The notes beneath the pieces were generated by a model. That model had not been told where the DNA came from. It made no database searches and saw only the letters and a program-made list of their open reading frames with translations. Both the position numbers and the translations under genes were made by a program. From positions 1 to 52,458 of the forward strand of contig DASZYF010000195.1 in NCBI GenBank assembly GCA_035545535.1: a stretch of 52,458 bases of DNA, read 5' to 3'. Numbering within the stretch: the first letter of the stretch is position 1; the number at the start of each line of letters is the position of its first letter. The stretch is from DASZYF01 sp035545535 (GTDB taxonomy: Bacteria > Actinomycetota > Actinomycetes > Mycobacteriales > CAJCIY01). Below, piece after piece: positions 32,914-42,265 of this stretch.

Positions 32914-34404
32914 ATGCGCGAGCCCGCAGCCGCCACGCCGCACCCGCAGGCCGTCGTCGCGGAGCCGATCGGCCCCCCGCCCGATGCGCGGGGCTACATC
33001 TGGTTGCGTCGGCTCGAACCGGCCCGACCGCCCAAGGTGCGCGACTCGCGGCACGCCGGGTGGCTCGTCGTCGCGACGGTGTGCCTCGGCGCGTTCATGG
33101 GCCAGCTCGACGCGAGCATCGTGACCGTCGGGCTGCCCAGCCTGTCGCGCGACCTGCACGCCGGTGTCGGCGCCGTCGAGTGGGTCTCGCTGACCTACCT
33201 GCTCACGTTGGTCGCCCTCGTCGCACCCGTCGGGACATGGTCGGATGCGGTCGGCCGCAAAGCCCTCTACCTCAGCGGCTTCGCCGTGTTCGGCATCGCC
33301 AGCTTGGGATGCGCGCTTGCGCCGAACCTCGCGGTGCTGTGCGTGCTACGGATACTGCAGGCGACCGGTGCCGCACTGCTGCAGGCCAACAGCGTCGCCC
33401 TCATCGCCGCGAACAGCCCGCGCGATCGCCTCGGCCGGGCGATCGGCGTGCAAGCCGCCGCACAGGCGATCGGGCTCGCACTCGGACCGTCGTTGGGTGG
33501 GCTGCTGCTCACGGTCGGCTCCTGGCGACTGCTGTTCCTCGTCAACGTCCCCGTCGCCGCGATCGGCATCACCACCGGCCTGCTCCTGCTCCCACGCAGC
33601 CGCGATCTCGCCCCCGCCCGCACCCTCGATCGGCCCGGCCTGCTGCTGTTCATCCCCGCGGTCTGCCTGCCCCTGCTCGCACTCTCACTCGCCGCCGGCT
33701 CACGCCGTCACCAGATCATCGCGATCCCGACCGCCGCAGCGGGCCTGCTCGTGCTGTTGTTGCTCGCCCGGCAGCAGACCAGGGCCCGGACACCACTGCT
33801 CAACCTCGACCTGCTCCGAACGATCACGTTCCGACGCGGCCTGCTCACCGCGTTCGCGGGCTACCTCGTGCTGTTCGGCGTGCTGTTCGTCGTGCCGTTC
33901 TTCCTCGGTGCCGCCCGGCTGGCCAGCCCCGCCCGAGCCGGGCTGGACCTGACCGCGCTGCCCGCCGGCATCGGTCTCGTCGCCCCGTTCGCCGGCCGCC
34001 TCGCCGACCACGCACCTCGCCCGGTCACCGTCGCCGGGCTCCTGCTGGCCGCATCCGGGCTCAGCGTGCTCGCCGCCGCCCGGCCGCTCGGCGCCGGCCT
34101 GCCCGCGACCCTGTTCGCCATCGGTCTCGGTCTCGGCGCGTTCATCGCCGCGAACAACAGCACCACCATCGGGCATGCACCCCCCACGTCCGCCGGCGCG
34201 GCATCCGGACTCCTCAACATGACCCGCGGGCTGGGCACCGCGGCCGGCACCGCCGTCGCCGCGCTCGCGTTCGCCATCACCGCCGGACATCACATCCCTC
34301 TCACCACCCACGCGGCACTGGCCGGGCTGAGCACCGTCGCCGCCGTGCTCGCCGCCGTCACCGTCCTGGCCGCGTTCGTCACCCTGCGCGGCCCCCAGGC
34401 GTGA
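32914..34404 (+). CDS. MFS efflux transporter, DHA2-like
   Basis: 496 aa, ATG 32914. After a ~50-residue cytoplasmic leader the first helix contains GAFMGQLDASIVTVGLPSL, and the loop after helix 2 GTWSDAVGRKALY; LRILQATGAALLQANSVALI is motif C-like. 13-14 hydrophobic helices. Divergent from a MarR regulator, so drug-inducible export is the likely role. Overlaps the PAP2 gene start by 4 bases. Confidence 0.9.
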   Translation: MREPAAATPHPQAVVAEPIGPPPDARGYIWLRRLEPARPPKVRDSRHAGWLVVATVCLGAFMGQLDASIVTVGLPSLSRDLHAGVGAVEWVSLTYLLTLVALVAPVGTWSDAVGRKALYLSGFAVFGIASLGCALAPNLAVLCVLRILQATGAALLQANSVALIAANSPRDRLGRAIGVQAAAQAIGLALGPSLGGLLLTVGSWRLLFLVNVPVAAIGITTGLLLLPRSRDLAPARTLDRPGLLLFIPAVCLPLLALSLAAGSRRHQIIAIPTAAAGLLVLLLLARQQTRARTPLLNLDLLRTITFRRGLLTAFAGYLVLFGVLFVVPFFLGAARLASPARAGLDLTALPAGIGLVAPFAGRLADHAPRPVTVAGLLLAASGLSVLAAARPLGAGLPATLFAIGLGLGAFIAANNSTTIGHAPPTSAGAASGLLNMTRGLGTAAGTAVAALAFAITAGHHIPLTTHAALAGLSTVAAVLAAVTVLAAFVTLRGPQA

Positions 34405-35789
34405 GCGTCTCCCGCGACGAACCCCGTGACCGGCGGCACGCGGGCGCTTGGCGCGCGGCCGCCATCGAGAGTGCGCTGATCGCGGGCGGCTACGCGATCT
34501 ACTCGCTGCTGCGTGACCTCGTGCCTCGCGACCCTTCGATCGCCGACCAGCACGGACGCGACCTGCTGCACGCCGAACACGACCTCGGCATCTCCATCGA
34601 AAGCACGCTCAACCACTGGCTGAGCGCGCGACCGCGATGGAGCCAGTTCGCGACGTTCTGGTACTCCGACGCCCACTTCGCCGTCACCATCGCCCTGCTC
34701 ATCGCGACCGCCACCTTGCGCGACGGCCGCCGCTGGCGCTGGATCTGGTACCTGAGCACCGGCATCGCGCTGCTCGTGTTCTGGGTGTTCCCCACCGCTC
34801 CGCCTCGACTGCTTCCCCATGCCGGGTTCATCGACGTCGTCGCCACCCTGCCCACGTTCGGAACTGTCAGCGACCCCGTGATCGCACGCCTGTCCAACCC
34901 CTACGCCGCGATGCCGTCCCTGCACGTCGCCTGGGCGCTCTGGTGCGCGATGGTCATCTGGCAGCTGACCCGACGCTCACCCCACCCCCGCCGAGCAGCT
35001 CCCGCGGCCGAGCCGGGTCGAACCCATCGCGCGGTCAGGTGGGCACTGCGGATCGCGGCCGTCGCATATCCGCTGACGACGGCGTGGTTCGTCCTCGCCA
35101 CAGCGAACCACTACCTCGCCGACGTGCTCGCCGGAGCACTCACGACAACGTTCGCATGGACGCTCACCAGCCGCGCACGCCGCCGGCGCCGCGGGCCCTG
35201 CGAGCGGCGTCGGGAAGTGGCCGTAGGGGAACATTCGCGCAGCTCCCACGGCATTCCAATGCGCACCGAGCAGGCGCAGCGGGGTCCGCGCCATCGGGCG
35301 GCGATCGCCGCGCTGCTGGTCGGCCTGGTCGCACTCACCGCCGCATGCTCGCCGACCCACCTCTCCGCGCATGAGCGGCAGGTCTCGTTCCACGGCCTCC
35401 GCATGTCCGTGCCCGCCGCCTGGTCGACCGGGCACACGCTCTGCGTCGACCGGTCCGCCGTCATCACCTCACCGCTGCTCACCACCTCGTGCCCGGTGAC
35501 GGCGCAGGGCCCTCTGGACCAGGCCCGGACCGTGGTGGTGCTCACCTGCGCGACCGACCCGAACGGCTTCCCCCGCTCGACACTCATCGAGAGCCGACTC
35601 AACGGCGAACCGGTGCTCGTCCCCGACCCGCACGGCCCGATCGCCGTGAGCTACACCTACATCGACATCCCGCGACTCAACGCCACCCTCACCATCACCG
35701 GCCCACAGCCGACCGCCAGAGCACTCCTGCAATCGGCAAGTCTGCCCGCGCGCACTCCACCAGCCGCGGTCCTCAGCAGCAGCTGCTGA
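34401..35789 (+). CDS. PAP2-type membrane protein continuous with lipoprotein-like domain
   Basis: 462 aa from GTG 34401. Residues 1-260: six helices with a vanadium-peroxidase/PAP2-type phosphatase core of the inositolphosphotransferase kind (PTAPPRLLP, MPSLHVAWALW, ANHYLADVLAGA), missing only a canonical first KxxxR motif. Without a stop it continues into MRTEQAQRG (ATG 35259), a signal sequence AAIAALLVGLVALTAAC with lipobox, and a ~160-residue exported domain with four Cys. Either a true fusion in which the signal sequence is a further helix, or two genes in one frame with an internal start lacking a ribosome site. Confidence 0.7.
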   Translation: MSVSRDEPRDRRHAGAWRAAAIESALIAGGYAIYSLLRDLVPRDPSIADQHGRDLLHAEHDLGISIESTLNHWLSARPRWSQFATFWYSDAHFAVTIALLIATATLRDGRRWRWIWYLSTGIALLVFWVFPTAPPRLLPHAGFIDVVATLPTFGTVSDPVIARLSNPYAAMPSLHVAWALWCAMVIWQLTRRSPHPRRAAPAAEPGRTHRAVRWALRIAAVAYPLTTAWFVLATANHYLADVLAGALTTTFAWTLTSRARRRRRGPCERRREVAVGEHSRSSHGIPMRTEQAQRGPRHRAAIAALLVGLVALTAACSPTHLSAHERQVSFHGLRMSVPAAWSTGHTLCVDRSAVITSPLLTTSCPVTAQGPLDQARTVVVLTCATDPNGFPRSTLIESRLNGEPVLVPDPHGPIAVSYTYIDIPRLNATLTITGPQPTARALLQSASLPARTPPAAVLSSSC

Positions 35790-35984
35790 GCGTCGACCTC
35801 ACCCCGCCTGCCACGAACCGCCAGCTCATGGGGAGCCATCAACGACCCGAGCCTCTCGCGTCCGGCGCCGTCGCGGCGAGCAGCTGCCTGTCCGGTGCCT
35901 GCCCGGGCGGGGTGGAGACGGAATCAACCTGGGCTCCACCTGCGGGTCGATGTGCGCGGGTCGCTCGCGTCGCACGCTGCGTTC

Positions 35985-36515
35985 ATGACTGCTGCTGAGT
36001 ACGTTATGAACCTCGCGCTGGTGGGCCTGGTCGTGTTGCAGATCCGGGGGCACCGGGTCACGGTCGCGCGGCTGATGGTTCCGCTGGTGCTGACCGTGTG
36101 GGCGGCAACGCAGTTCCTGCACGCGGTGCCGACCGCCGGTTCCGATCTCGCGCTCGAAGCGGTTCTCGGTCTGTCCGGGGCCACGCTGGGCGGGTTGGCG
36201 GCGCTGGCGACGCGGGTCCGTCGTGAGGGTGACGGGGCGGTGGCTGCTGCGGGCCTGGTCGCGGCGGTGCTGTGGGTGGTGGGCATCGGGGCGCGGATGG
36301 CTTTCGCTCTGTACGTCACTCACGGTGGTCAGGCGGCCGTGGGACGGTTCAGCACCGTTCACCACATCAGCTCCGGCGCAGCGTGGGGCGCCGGGTTCGT
36401 GCTGATGGCGCTGGCCGAGGTCGGGGCGCGCACGTGCGTGCTGTATGCGAAGACCCGGCGCACCGGGGCCGTGATCCCGCGGCGTCTGGCGCCGGCTCGC
36501 GCGGCCACGGCCTGA
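35985..36515 (+). CDS. Five-helix membrane protein upstream of histidine kinase
   Basis: 176 aa from ATG 35985. Hydrophobic segments: YVMNLALVGLVVLQI, LMVPLVLTVWAATQFL, LALEAVLGLSGATLGGLAAL, GLVAAVLWVVGIGARMAFAL and AAWGAGFVLMALAEVGA. Charged loops lie between (RVRREGDG). Gene is 12 bases before the histidine kinase and probably part of its operon, perhaps a signal-input partner. The longer open frame upstream has no ribosome site. Family not recognised. Confidence 0.65.
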   Translation: MTAAEYVMNLALVGLVVLQIRGHRVTVARLMVPLVLTVWAATQFLHAVPTAGSDLALEAVLGLSGATLGGLAALATRVRREGDGAVAAAGLVAAVLWVVGIGARMAFALYVTHGGQAAVGRFSTVHHISSGAAWGAGFVLMALAEVGARTCVLYAKTRRTGAVIPRRLAPARAATA

Positions 36516-36527
36516 TCCGGTCGCGAC

Positions 36528-37730
36528 GTGACCGGCCGTGGTGGCGGGCCCGCCGGGATGGGGTGGATCATCCGCAGCGTGGGCCTCACCACCGATCCCC
36601 GCCCGAGGACGGCAACCGAAGCCGGCCGGGTGCTGGGCCTTGCCCGGCTCGGCGGCGGTGCCGCGCTGCTGTGGGGGGTCGCCAACCAGTTCCGGCCCGG
36701 CGGGCACGGTGACCATCTGGCGGTGCTGCTGTTGATGTGCGCGGCCGGCACGCTCTGGGTGGGATGGCTGGCTGCCCGGCGCATCGGCGCTCCGGCCCAG
36801 CTCACGTGGGTGCTGCTCGCAACGCTCGGCGCGACCGGCGGCGTGCTCGCGAGCTTCGCCCCGTTCGCGTTGGGTCTGGCTGCGGTCGCGGCGCTGGGGG
36901 CGGGCATCGCCTTCGAGGCTGCACCGGCGGTCGCCGTCGGCGTGATCGGCGCGGTTGCCGTCATCAGCGGAGCGATCTCGCGCGGGCAGTCGATCGAGCT
37001 CGTCGTCGAGGGGGTGTTGTCGGTCACGGCTGGTGTGATGGTCGGCGCGAGCCGCCGGGACTACCAGCACCGCACGCTCGTGGCGGAGCGACTGCTGGCC
37101 GAGCAGGTCCGCGCCGACGCCGAACGGGACCGGGCCGCGGCGTTGGCCGAGCGGAACCGGCTCGGCCGCGAGATCCACGACGTGCTCGCACATTCCCTCG
37201 GCGCGCTGGCCGTCCAGCTGGATGCGACCGACGCCGTGCTCGAGACCGGCAAGGACCCCGCGAAGGTGCGCCAGCTGCTGCAGCAGGCCCGCGCGCTTGC
37301 GGTGCAGGGCCTGGCCGAGACGCGCCAGGCGGTGTTCGCGCTCCGCGATGAACCGGTCGAGCTCGCCGAGCAGCTCGCCGCGCTCGCCGCCCACGACGGT
37401 GCCCACCTCACGGTGACCGGCCCGGTCCGGCCGCTCAGTGCGGAGGTCGGGATGGCCCTGTACCGCGCGGCGCAGGAGGCTCTGACCAACGCCCGCAAGC
37501 ACGCACCCGGCGCATCGACGACGATCTCGCTCACGTTCACCGCACAGGGGACGACGTTGGTCGTCGACAACGGGTCCGCCATGAACCCACCGGCCGACAT
37601 CGAGCTGGCGCGCACCGGTGCCGGGATGGGCCTGCAAGGGATGCGCGAACGCATCGCGCAGCTCGGCGGGCACACCGACGCCGCACCGAGCGCGACCGGG
37701 TGGACCGTGCGGGTGGCGATCCCGTCGTGA
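36528..37730 (+). CDS. NarL-family sensor histidine kinase
   Basis: 400 aa from GTG 36528 (ATG 36558 is an alternative). Six N-terminal helices without a large external domain (intramembrane-type sensing), then the HisKA_3 dimerisation helix with the phospho-His in REIHDVLAHSLGALAVQ. The HATPase has ALTNARKHA as N box and GMGLQGMRERIAQLGG as the G box. The response regulator gene overlaps its stop (GTGA). The stimulus is unknown; the upstream five-helix protein may contribute. Confidence 0.9.
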   Translation: MTGRGGGPAGMGWIIRSVGLTTDPRPRTATEAGRVLGLARLGGGAALLWGVANQFRPGGHGDHLAVLLLMCAAGTLWVGWLAARRIGAPAQLTWVLLATLGATGGVLASFAPFALGLAAVAALGAGIAFEAAPAVAVGVIGAVAVISGAISRGQSIELVVEGVLSVTAGVMVGASRRDYQHRTLVAERLLAEQVRADAERDRAAALAERNRLGREIHDVLAHSLGALAVQLDATDAVLETGKDPAKVRQLLQQARALAVQGLAETRQAVFALRDEPVELAEQLAALAAHDGAHLTVTGPVRPLSAEVGMALYRAAQEALTNARKHAPGASTTISLTFTAQGTTLVVDNGSAMNPPADIELARTGAGMGLQGMRERIAQLGGHTDAAPSATGWTVRVAIPS

Positions 37731-38380
37731 AGGTCATCGTCGTCGATGACCAGACGATCGTCCGCGAGGGCCTGGTCACGCTGCTCGAGACGATGGATGG
37801 CATCGACGTCGTCGCGTCCGCGGGTGATGGCGAGCAAGCTGTCCGCCTCGTCGCTGACCACGGGCCCGACGTGGTGCTCATGGACCTGCGCATGCCCGTC
37901 ATCGACGGCGTGGCCGCGACCCGGACCATCCGTGCCGACCATCCCAGCACCCAGGTCGTCGTGCTGACCACCTACGCCGACGACACCTCGATCATCGACG
38001 CGCTCCGCGCCGGAGCCATCGGCTACCTCACCAAAGACGCCGGCCGCGACCACATCCGCCGAGCACTCGAAGCGGCCGCCGCCGGCCAGGCGGTGCTCGA
38101 CCCCACCGTGCACGCACGCCTCGTCGCCAGCGCCGTGCCACCCACCCCACAGGAAGCCGGCGACGCGACCCCGCTGCCCGACGGGCTCACCGCCCGAGAA
38201 GCCGACGTGCTCCGCCTCATCACCGGCGGACTGTCCAACCTAGAGATCGCCAAGACGCTGTTCGTCAGCGAAGCAACCATCAAGACCCACATCAACCACA
38301 TCTACACAAAGACCGCCAGCCGCGACCGCGCCCAGGCCATCACCTACGCCCACCGCCACGGCCTCACCACCCCCGGCTGA
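37727..38380 (+). CDS. NarL/FixJ-family response regulator
   Basis: 217 aa from GTG 37727. Receiver domain: VVDDQ at the N terminus, phospho-Asp in VLMDLRMP (about residue 52), Thr in VVLTTYADD and Lys in GYLTKDAG. The C-terminal LuxR-type DNA-binding helix is GLTAREADVLRLITGGLSNLEIAKTLFVSEATIKTHINHI. Partner of the overlapping histidine kinase. Target promoters cannot be assigned. Confidence 0.93.
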   Translation: MKVIVVDDQTIVREGLVTLLETMDGIDVVASAGDGEQAVRLVADHGPDVVLMDLRMPVIDGVAATRTIRADHPSTQVVVLTTYADDTSIIDALRAGAIGYLTKDAGRDHIRRALEAAAAGQAVLDPTVHARLVASAVPPTPQEAGDATPLPDGLTAREADVLRLITGGLSNLEIAKTLFVSEATIKTHINHIYTKTASRDRAQAITYAHRHGLTTPG

Positions 38381-38819
38381 GAAGCGAGGCAGAGCGGCAT
38401 CACGTGCACACTGGCGGTCGCGCGCCGCGTATGGGCACGGCCGCGGCAGCGAGACCGCCGCACGTGGATCTACCAGCAGCGGCAGCCCAAACCTTGTTCT
38501 CCTCGTCCGGTGCTGCCTCGCCGCTGACGGGTTCTTGTTGGTGACACAGCGGGTCGGCGAGCCCGAGTCGGTGTCATGCTGAACCCTCGCGGCGTGAGCG
38601 ACGCTGGTCCAGATCCCGCCGGTGGGGCTCCGTCCCTTGGGAGAAGGCGGCCTCGGTGCCGGTGACCTTGTCGACGTTGCGACGACTGGGCTCGTGGACG
38701 AGCCCGAACATGCGGCACCGCAGCATTACCTCGTGCGCCATCGGTGCGAACACTCGGTTCCGAACCAGATCTTCTACTCGTGCGAACGCGGCTGCGACAT
38801 GCACGAGGAGGTCTTCCGA
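38381..38819. other. Gap without supported gene
   Basis: 439 bases. Open frames on both strands here show no family pattern and no ribosome site except the one before GTG 38820. Nothing else recognised. Confidence 0.4.
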
Positions 38820-39239
38820 GTGACGACGGTTCGCTACCTCAGGCAGCCCAGCAGCGCGGCCGAGGCTCGCGCCTACGTCCGCGATGCGCTTGACCGTCTC
38901 GCCCCTTGCGCAGACCTCGAGGTCGCGGTGCTACTCGTCAGCGAGCTGGTCACCAACGCGGTCGCGCACGCTCGAGGCGACGACCTGTCGCTGACCATCG
39001 AGATCTGCGACCCATACGTGCGGCTGGAGGTCCAAGACGGCAGCATCGCAGACCTGCTCGTCCCTGCCGAAGCCCCGCTCGACGCGACCGGAGGGCGCGG
39101 GCTGCTCCTGTTGGATCGGCTCGCGAGCCGCTGGGGTGTGCGGGACCTGCCCGAGGGCAAGGCAGTGTGGTTCGAGCTGCCCCTCGAGATGCCGACCGAG
39201 CCCACGAGCGTGCAGAGCGGCGGCGGCGGGTTTCTGTAA
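38820..39239 (+). CDS. Anti-sigma-factor-type ATP-binding protein (HATPase_c)
   Basis: 139 aa from GTG 38820; GAGGAGG lies 8 bases upstream, so this start is preferred over ATG 38799. N box LLVSELVTNAVAHAR, G1 region VQDGSIADLL, G2 GGRGLLLLDRLASRWG. Same type as the protein at 27438-27821 but low sequence similarity outside motifs. Partner sigma or STAS proteins are not encoded nearby. Ends GGGGFL, an unstructured tail. Confidence 0.82.
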   Translation: MTTVRYLRQPSSAAEARAYVRDALDRLAPCADLEVAVLLVSELVTNAVAHARGDDLSLTIEICDPYVRLEVQDGSIADLLVPAEAPLDATGGRGLLLLDRLASRWGVRDLPEGKAVWFELPLEMPTEPTSVQSGGGGFL

Positions 39240-40029
39240 CCGCGGTAGGTGGCGCCCACCACTCCGAAATGCGCCGAGCCGGCGTTGCCTACAGCGGGTG
39301 ACTTGCCACCCCCATCGCATCGAGCCTGATCGAAGGTCCTGCTCACGTGCGAGATGCACTCGGACCAGGTGTTGCCGGATCGCGAGTGTGCTCCTACCGT
39401 TCGACGGCCTGTCCCGCAGCTCCTGTCTGGTCCCGCAGGTACTGGGAGGCACTGATGGCCGACGGCATCCCAGCACCCGCGCCGTCGGCGCGCGCTGCCG
39501 CTGTTCAACGCATCGCTGAGTGAGCCGTACCCGCCTCGCGTTGACGTGCCGGACCCTCGGCCGGCGGTGGGCCAGGTACCGACGCTTCTGGCGGTCTCGT
39601 GCGGACGTCGCCGTCACGCGCGTGGAGTCGGTCGAGGCGCCGTCCGTCACGGTCACCCGGCTGGACCGATGAGCGACCCCGCGCGGCGCACCGGCTGGTG
39701 CAGATGTTCCGTCAGAAGCGGCGGCCTCGATGCGACGACTGTGGATCCAGGTGGCGCGCTGGACTGCGAAGGCGGGGCAGCGACGACCCGACTCAGCTTT
39801 CAGCTTTCAGCACTGTCTCTGTCTCACTGGGTTGTCACGGTGCTCACACGACGCTCGAACGAACGCCGTGCCATCACCTTCCTCGCGCGGAAGGGCGGCG
39901 GCTCGATCCGCCAGCGGTTGTCTCACGGCTCTTGCTCCGACATCGCTGGAGTGCCACGCTGCTCGCGCACGGCGGACTCAGCGGGGTCCGTCGAGTCTGC
40001 GCGGAACGGAAGGCACTGCGGAGTCTTCG
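39240..40029. other. 790-base region without supported gene
   Basis: Several long open frames exist on both strands but none has domain patterns, hydrophobic segments or a good ribosome site. Possibly decayed DNA. No hairpins or repeats stand out. It should contain the promoter of the secreted G1-like protein gene. Confidence 0.4.
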
Positions 40030-40824
40030 ATGCGGGGGGCGACTGTGAGGCAGCTCGGGCCAGCTGAAGCGAGGAGAGTCCGGGATGTCGTGCGGAGGAC
40101 GCTGACGGTTCTGGCGATGTCGGTGGTTGTGTTCGATTCGTCGATCGGGGTTGCTGAGGCCAAGGCTCCGGCCTCGTCCCGTGTCTGGGCCGGTTACCAG
40201 GTCAGCCATGACACGTTCCGCTCGGTGTTGGCGCGCTGGACCGTGCCTGCCTTGACGTGCACGGCGGCCAGCGCTCCCGACTACGCCCTGGTCTCGGTGG
40301 GTCTGGGCAAGTCGGGCGGCGGCACCGAGACCGGTGCCGAGTCGATCATCATGCAGGCCGAGCGCACGAGCGGAGCGGGCTGCGTCTACAACACCTACAT
40401 CGGCATCAACGGCGTCACCGAGATCCAGCTGGATCCGGGCGTGGGTGACAGCGTCGTCACGAGCGTTCGCTACGTGTCGGGCAGGTACCGGTTCACCTGG
40501 ACCGACCTCACAGATGCTTCCCGGTCCTGGCAGCGCTCGCTGGCGTGCACGGTCTACTGCTCCCGCACGTCAGCGGAGATCGTCGTCGGTCTCCCGCAGC
40601 CCGGTTCCTCACCCCTGGCCGACTACCACCAGGTTGCGTTCCGCGCGATCGCCGTGACCGACGCGCACGGCCGCAAGGGCTCACTCGCGCACAGCACGCA
40701 CTGGACCACGAGCCGATTCGACCAGTACGACCGCACGTACTCGTCTGCATCCGGACCGGCCGCCTCGAGCTCTACGCCGTCGGCCAAGGGGACGGCCTTC
40801 ACCGATACCTGGCACCACAAGTAG
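40030..40824 (+). CDS. Secreted G1-peptidase (eqolisin)-like protein
   Basis: 264 aa, ATG 40030. N-terminal signal (RRTLTVLAMSVVVFDSSIGVAEA) with a likely SPase I site at VAEA-KA. The body follows the G1 beta-sandwich order: VWAGYQVSHDTFRSVLARWTVP, YALVSVGLG, then FTWTDLTD and TSAEIVVGLPQ. In classic G1 enzymes the catalytic pair is a Gln in xQTG and a Glu in AE; here the first is ETG, so Gln is replaced by Glu while the AE is kept. May be inactive or differently tuned. It precedes the next secreted gene by 32 bases. Confidence 0.65.
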   Translation: MRGATVRQLGPAEARRVRDVVRRTLTVLAMSVVVFDSSIGVAEAKAPASSRVWAGYQVSHDTFRSVLARWTVPALTCTAASAPDYALVSVGLGKSGGGTETGAESIIMQAERTSGAGCVYNTYIGINGVTEIQLDPGVGDSVVTSVRYVSGRYRFTWTDLTDASRSWQRSLACTVYCSRTSAEIVVGLPQPGSSPLADYHQVAFRAIAVTDAHGRKGSLAHSTHWTTSRFDQYDRTYSSASGPAASSSTPSAKGTAFTDTWHHK

Positions 40825-40856
40825 CCCTGGCGGCAGCGCGATTCGAGGGGGGACCC

Positions 40857-42149
40857 ATGGGCGGGTCGAGGCGGACCGCGACCACGGTGACGGCCCTGGC
40901 GCTGGTCGGGGCGTCGACAGTGCTGCCGGCTGGTGCCGTCATGCCGCGCGCCGCCGTCAGCCTGTCGATACCGGCGTGCGTGGTCGGCCGGTTCACCGAT
41001 GCGCGGGCTGTGTCCACCGGCACGTTCACGTTCAACGGCCAGTACCTGCACCTGGTGGGGGCGAAGGGAGAGGTCTTCGTCCAGCGCGCGTCCGGTTCGT
41101 CGTATGACGACTACCAGCACGCGGGTCCGTTGTCCGGCACGTATGCCGGGTCGCGGATCACGCTGACGTTCCGCGGCCGCATCACCCATCAGGTCATCGG
41201 TGCGACGGCACGCGCTCTGCGGGTGCGAGACGTGACCCGCTCGATGCGGGGCGTCTTCACATGGCAGGGTCAGCGCTATCCGTTCCGGTTCGCGCTGCTG
41301 TCCCACCAGCCCTACACGGTGCGGGTGGCCTGCACCGCTCGCGGGTTCACCGACACGGGTGCCGGAGGGTCGGACACCTATGTGCGGGCAGGGGCAGCGC
41401 CGAAGCTGCAGCGTGCGCGGGCGAGCGCCGCTCCGGGCGGGAGCAGCATTGCCACGGCGCCGCGCCTGGCCTGGGGCGTGACCGAGGAAGGCGTCGGAGG
41501 CGACAACTTCGAGAGCCAGGACGCGAACGCACCGGATCGCGGCCAGACCTTCTGGCGTGCCCAGGTCTTCAAAGGCGACCTTGTCACCGGCCGCTTCACC
41601 GCATCGAGCACCAACGGCTGCGGCACGAACCGGATAGAGCTGTTCGCCCCCACTGTCACCGACGCGACGCTGGGCAGCTCGACCCCGACGTTCAACACCG
41701 GGACCGAGGGTGACACGACGAACACGTGCGGAGCACACCGAACTGAGCACTGGCGATGGTCGCACGTCCCGTACTCCGGCCTGGCCACGATCTGGGCGGG
41801 CATCAGCGGAGAGGCGCCGACGTTCAGCTTCGTCGCGACGGTCGCGCACCGCACGACCGTGCACCTGGCATCGCTGCCGCGTTCGGTCCCCGCCGGCTCG
41901 AGCATCACCGTCCACGCGACGGTCCGCTCCGTCGCCGGTGTCCCAGCGGGCAGCTGCACCTTTGCCGAACGGGTCGGCACCGGGCGGTGGGTCACCGTCG
42001 CCCGGGCGCGGACGCGCAAAGGCAGCTGCCTGGCGCGCATCACGATCCCCCCGGCGGCGTCATCAACGTTGCGGGTGCGCGTGCGCTTCGCCTCGAACGG
42101 ACCGTGGCAGTCCGCCACAGTCGTCAGCACCATCCTCCGCGCCACCTGA
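40857..42149 (+). CDS. Large secreted protein of unknown function
   Basis: 430 aa from ATG 40857, preceded by GAGGGGGG. Signal peptide ATTVTALALVGASTVLPAGA. The body is beta-rich; a mid-part (TGRFTASSTNGCGTNRIELF) resembles extracellular beta-sandwich modules and the C-terminal ~100 residues (SLPRSVPAGSSITVHATVRS) look like an Ig-like domain (VPAGSCTFAERVG). Six Cys, paired by spacing. Follows the G1-like gene, probably in the same operon. I cannot assign a family. Confidence 0.6.
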   Translation: MGGSRRTATTVTALALVGASTVLPAGAVMPRAAVSLSIPACVVGRFTDARAVSTGTFTFNGQYLHLVGAKGEVFVQRASGSSYDDYQHAGPLSGTYAGSRITLTFRGRITHQVIGATARALRVRDVTRSMRGVFTWQGQRYPFRFALLSHQPYTVRVACTARGFTDTGAGGSDTYVRAGAAPKLQRARASAAPGGSSIATAPRLAWGVTEEGVGGDNFESQDANAPDRGQTFWRAQVFKGDLVTGRFTASSTNGCGTNRIELFAPTVTDATLGSSTPTFNTGTEGDTTNTCGAHRTEHWRWSHVPYSGLATIWAGISGEAPTFSFVATVAHRTTVHLASLPRSVPAGSSITVHATVRSVAGVPAGSCTFAERVGTGRWVTVARARTRKGSCLARITIPPAASSTLRVRVRFASNGPWQSATVVSTILRAT

Positions 42150-42265
42150 GCAGAGGTGCTGAGCGCCCCTGGCTCTGACGCCGCCCCGCCTGTTGCCCGG
42201 ATCGCCCCCGACGGCCGGCACTTCTGCGCGACACTGCGGATCTCACCTCGCGAGGGGAGCGCGCC

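Noticed and set aside
35826..37673. Minus-strand 615-codon frame
   Set aside because: Antisense to the histidine kinase and its upstream membrane protein; no ribosome site.
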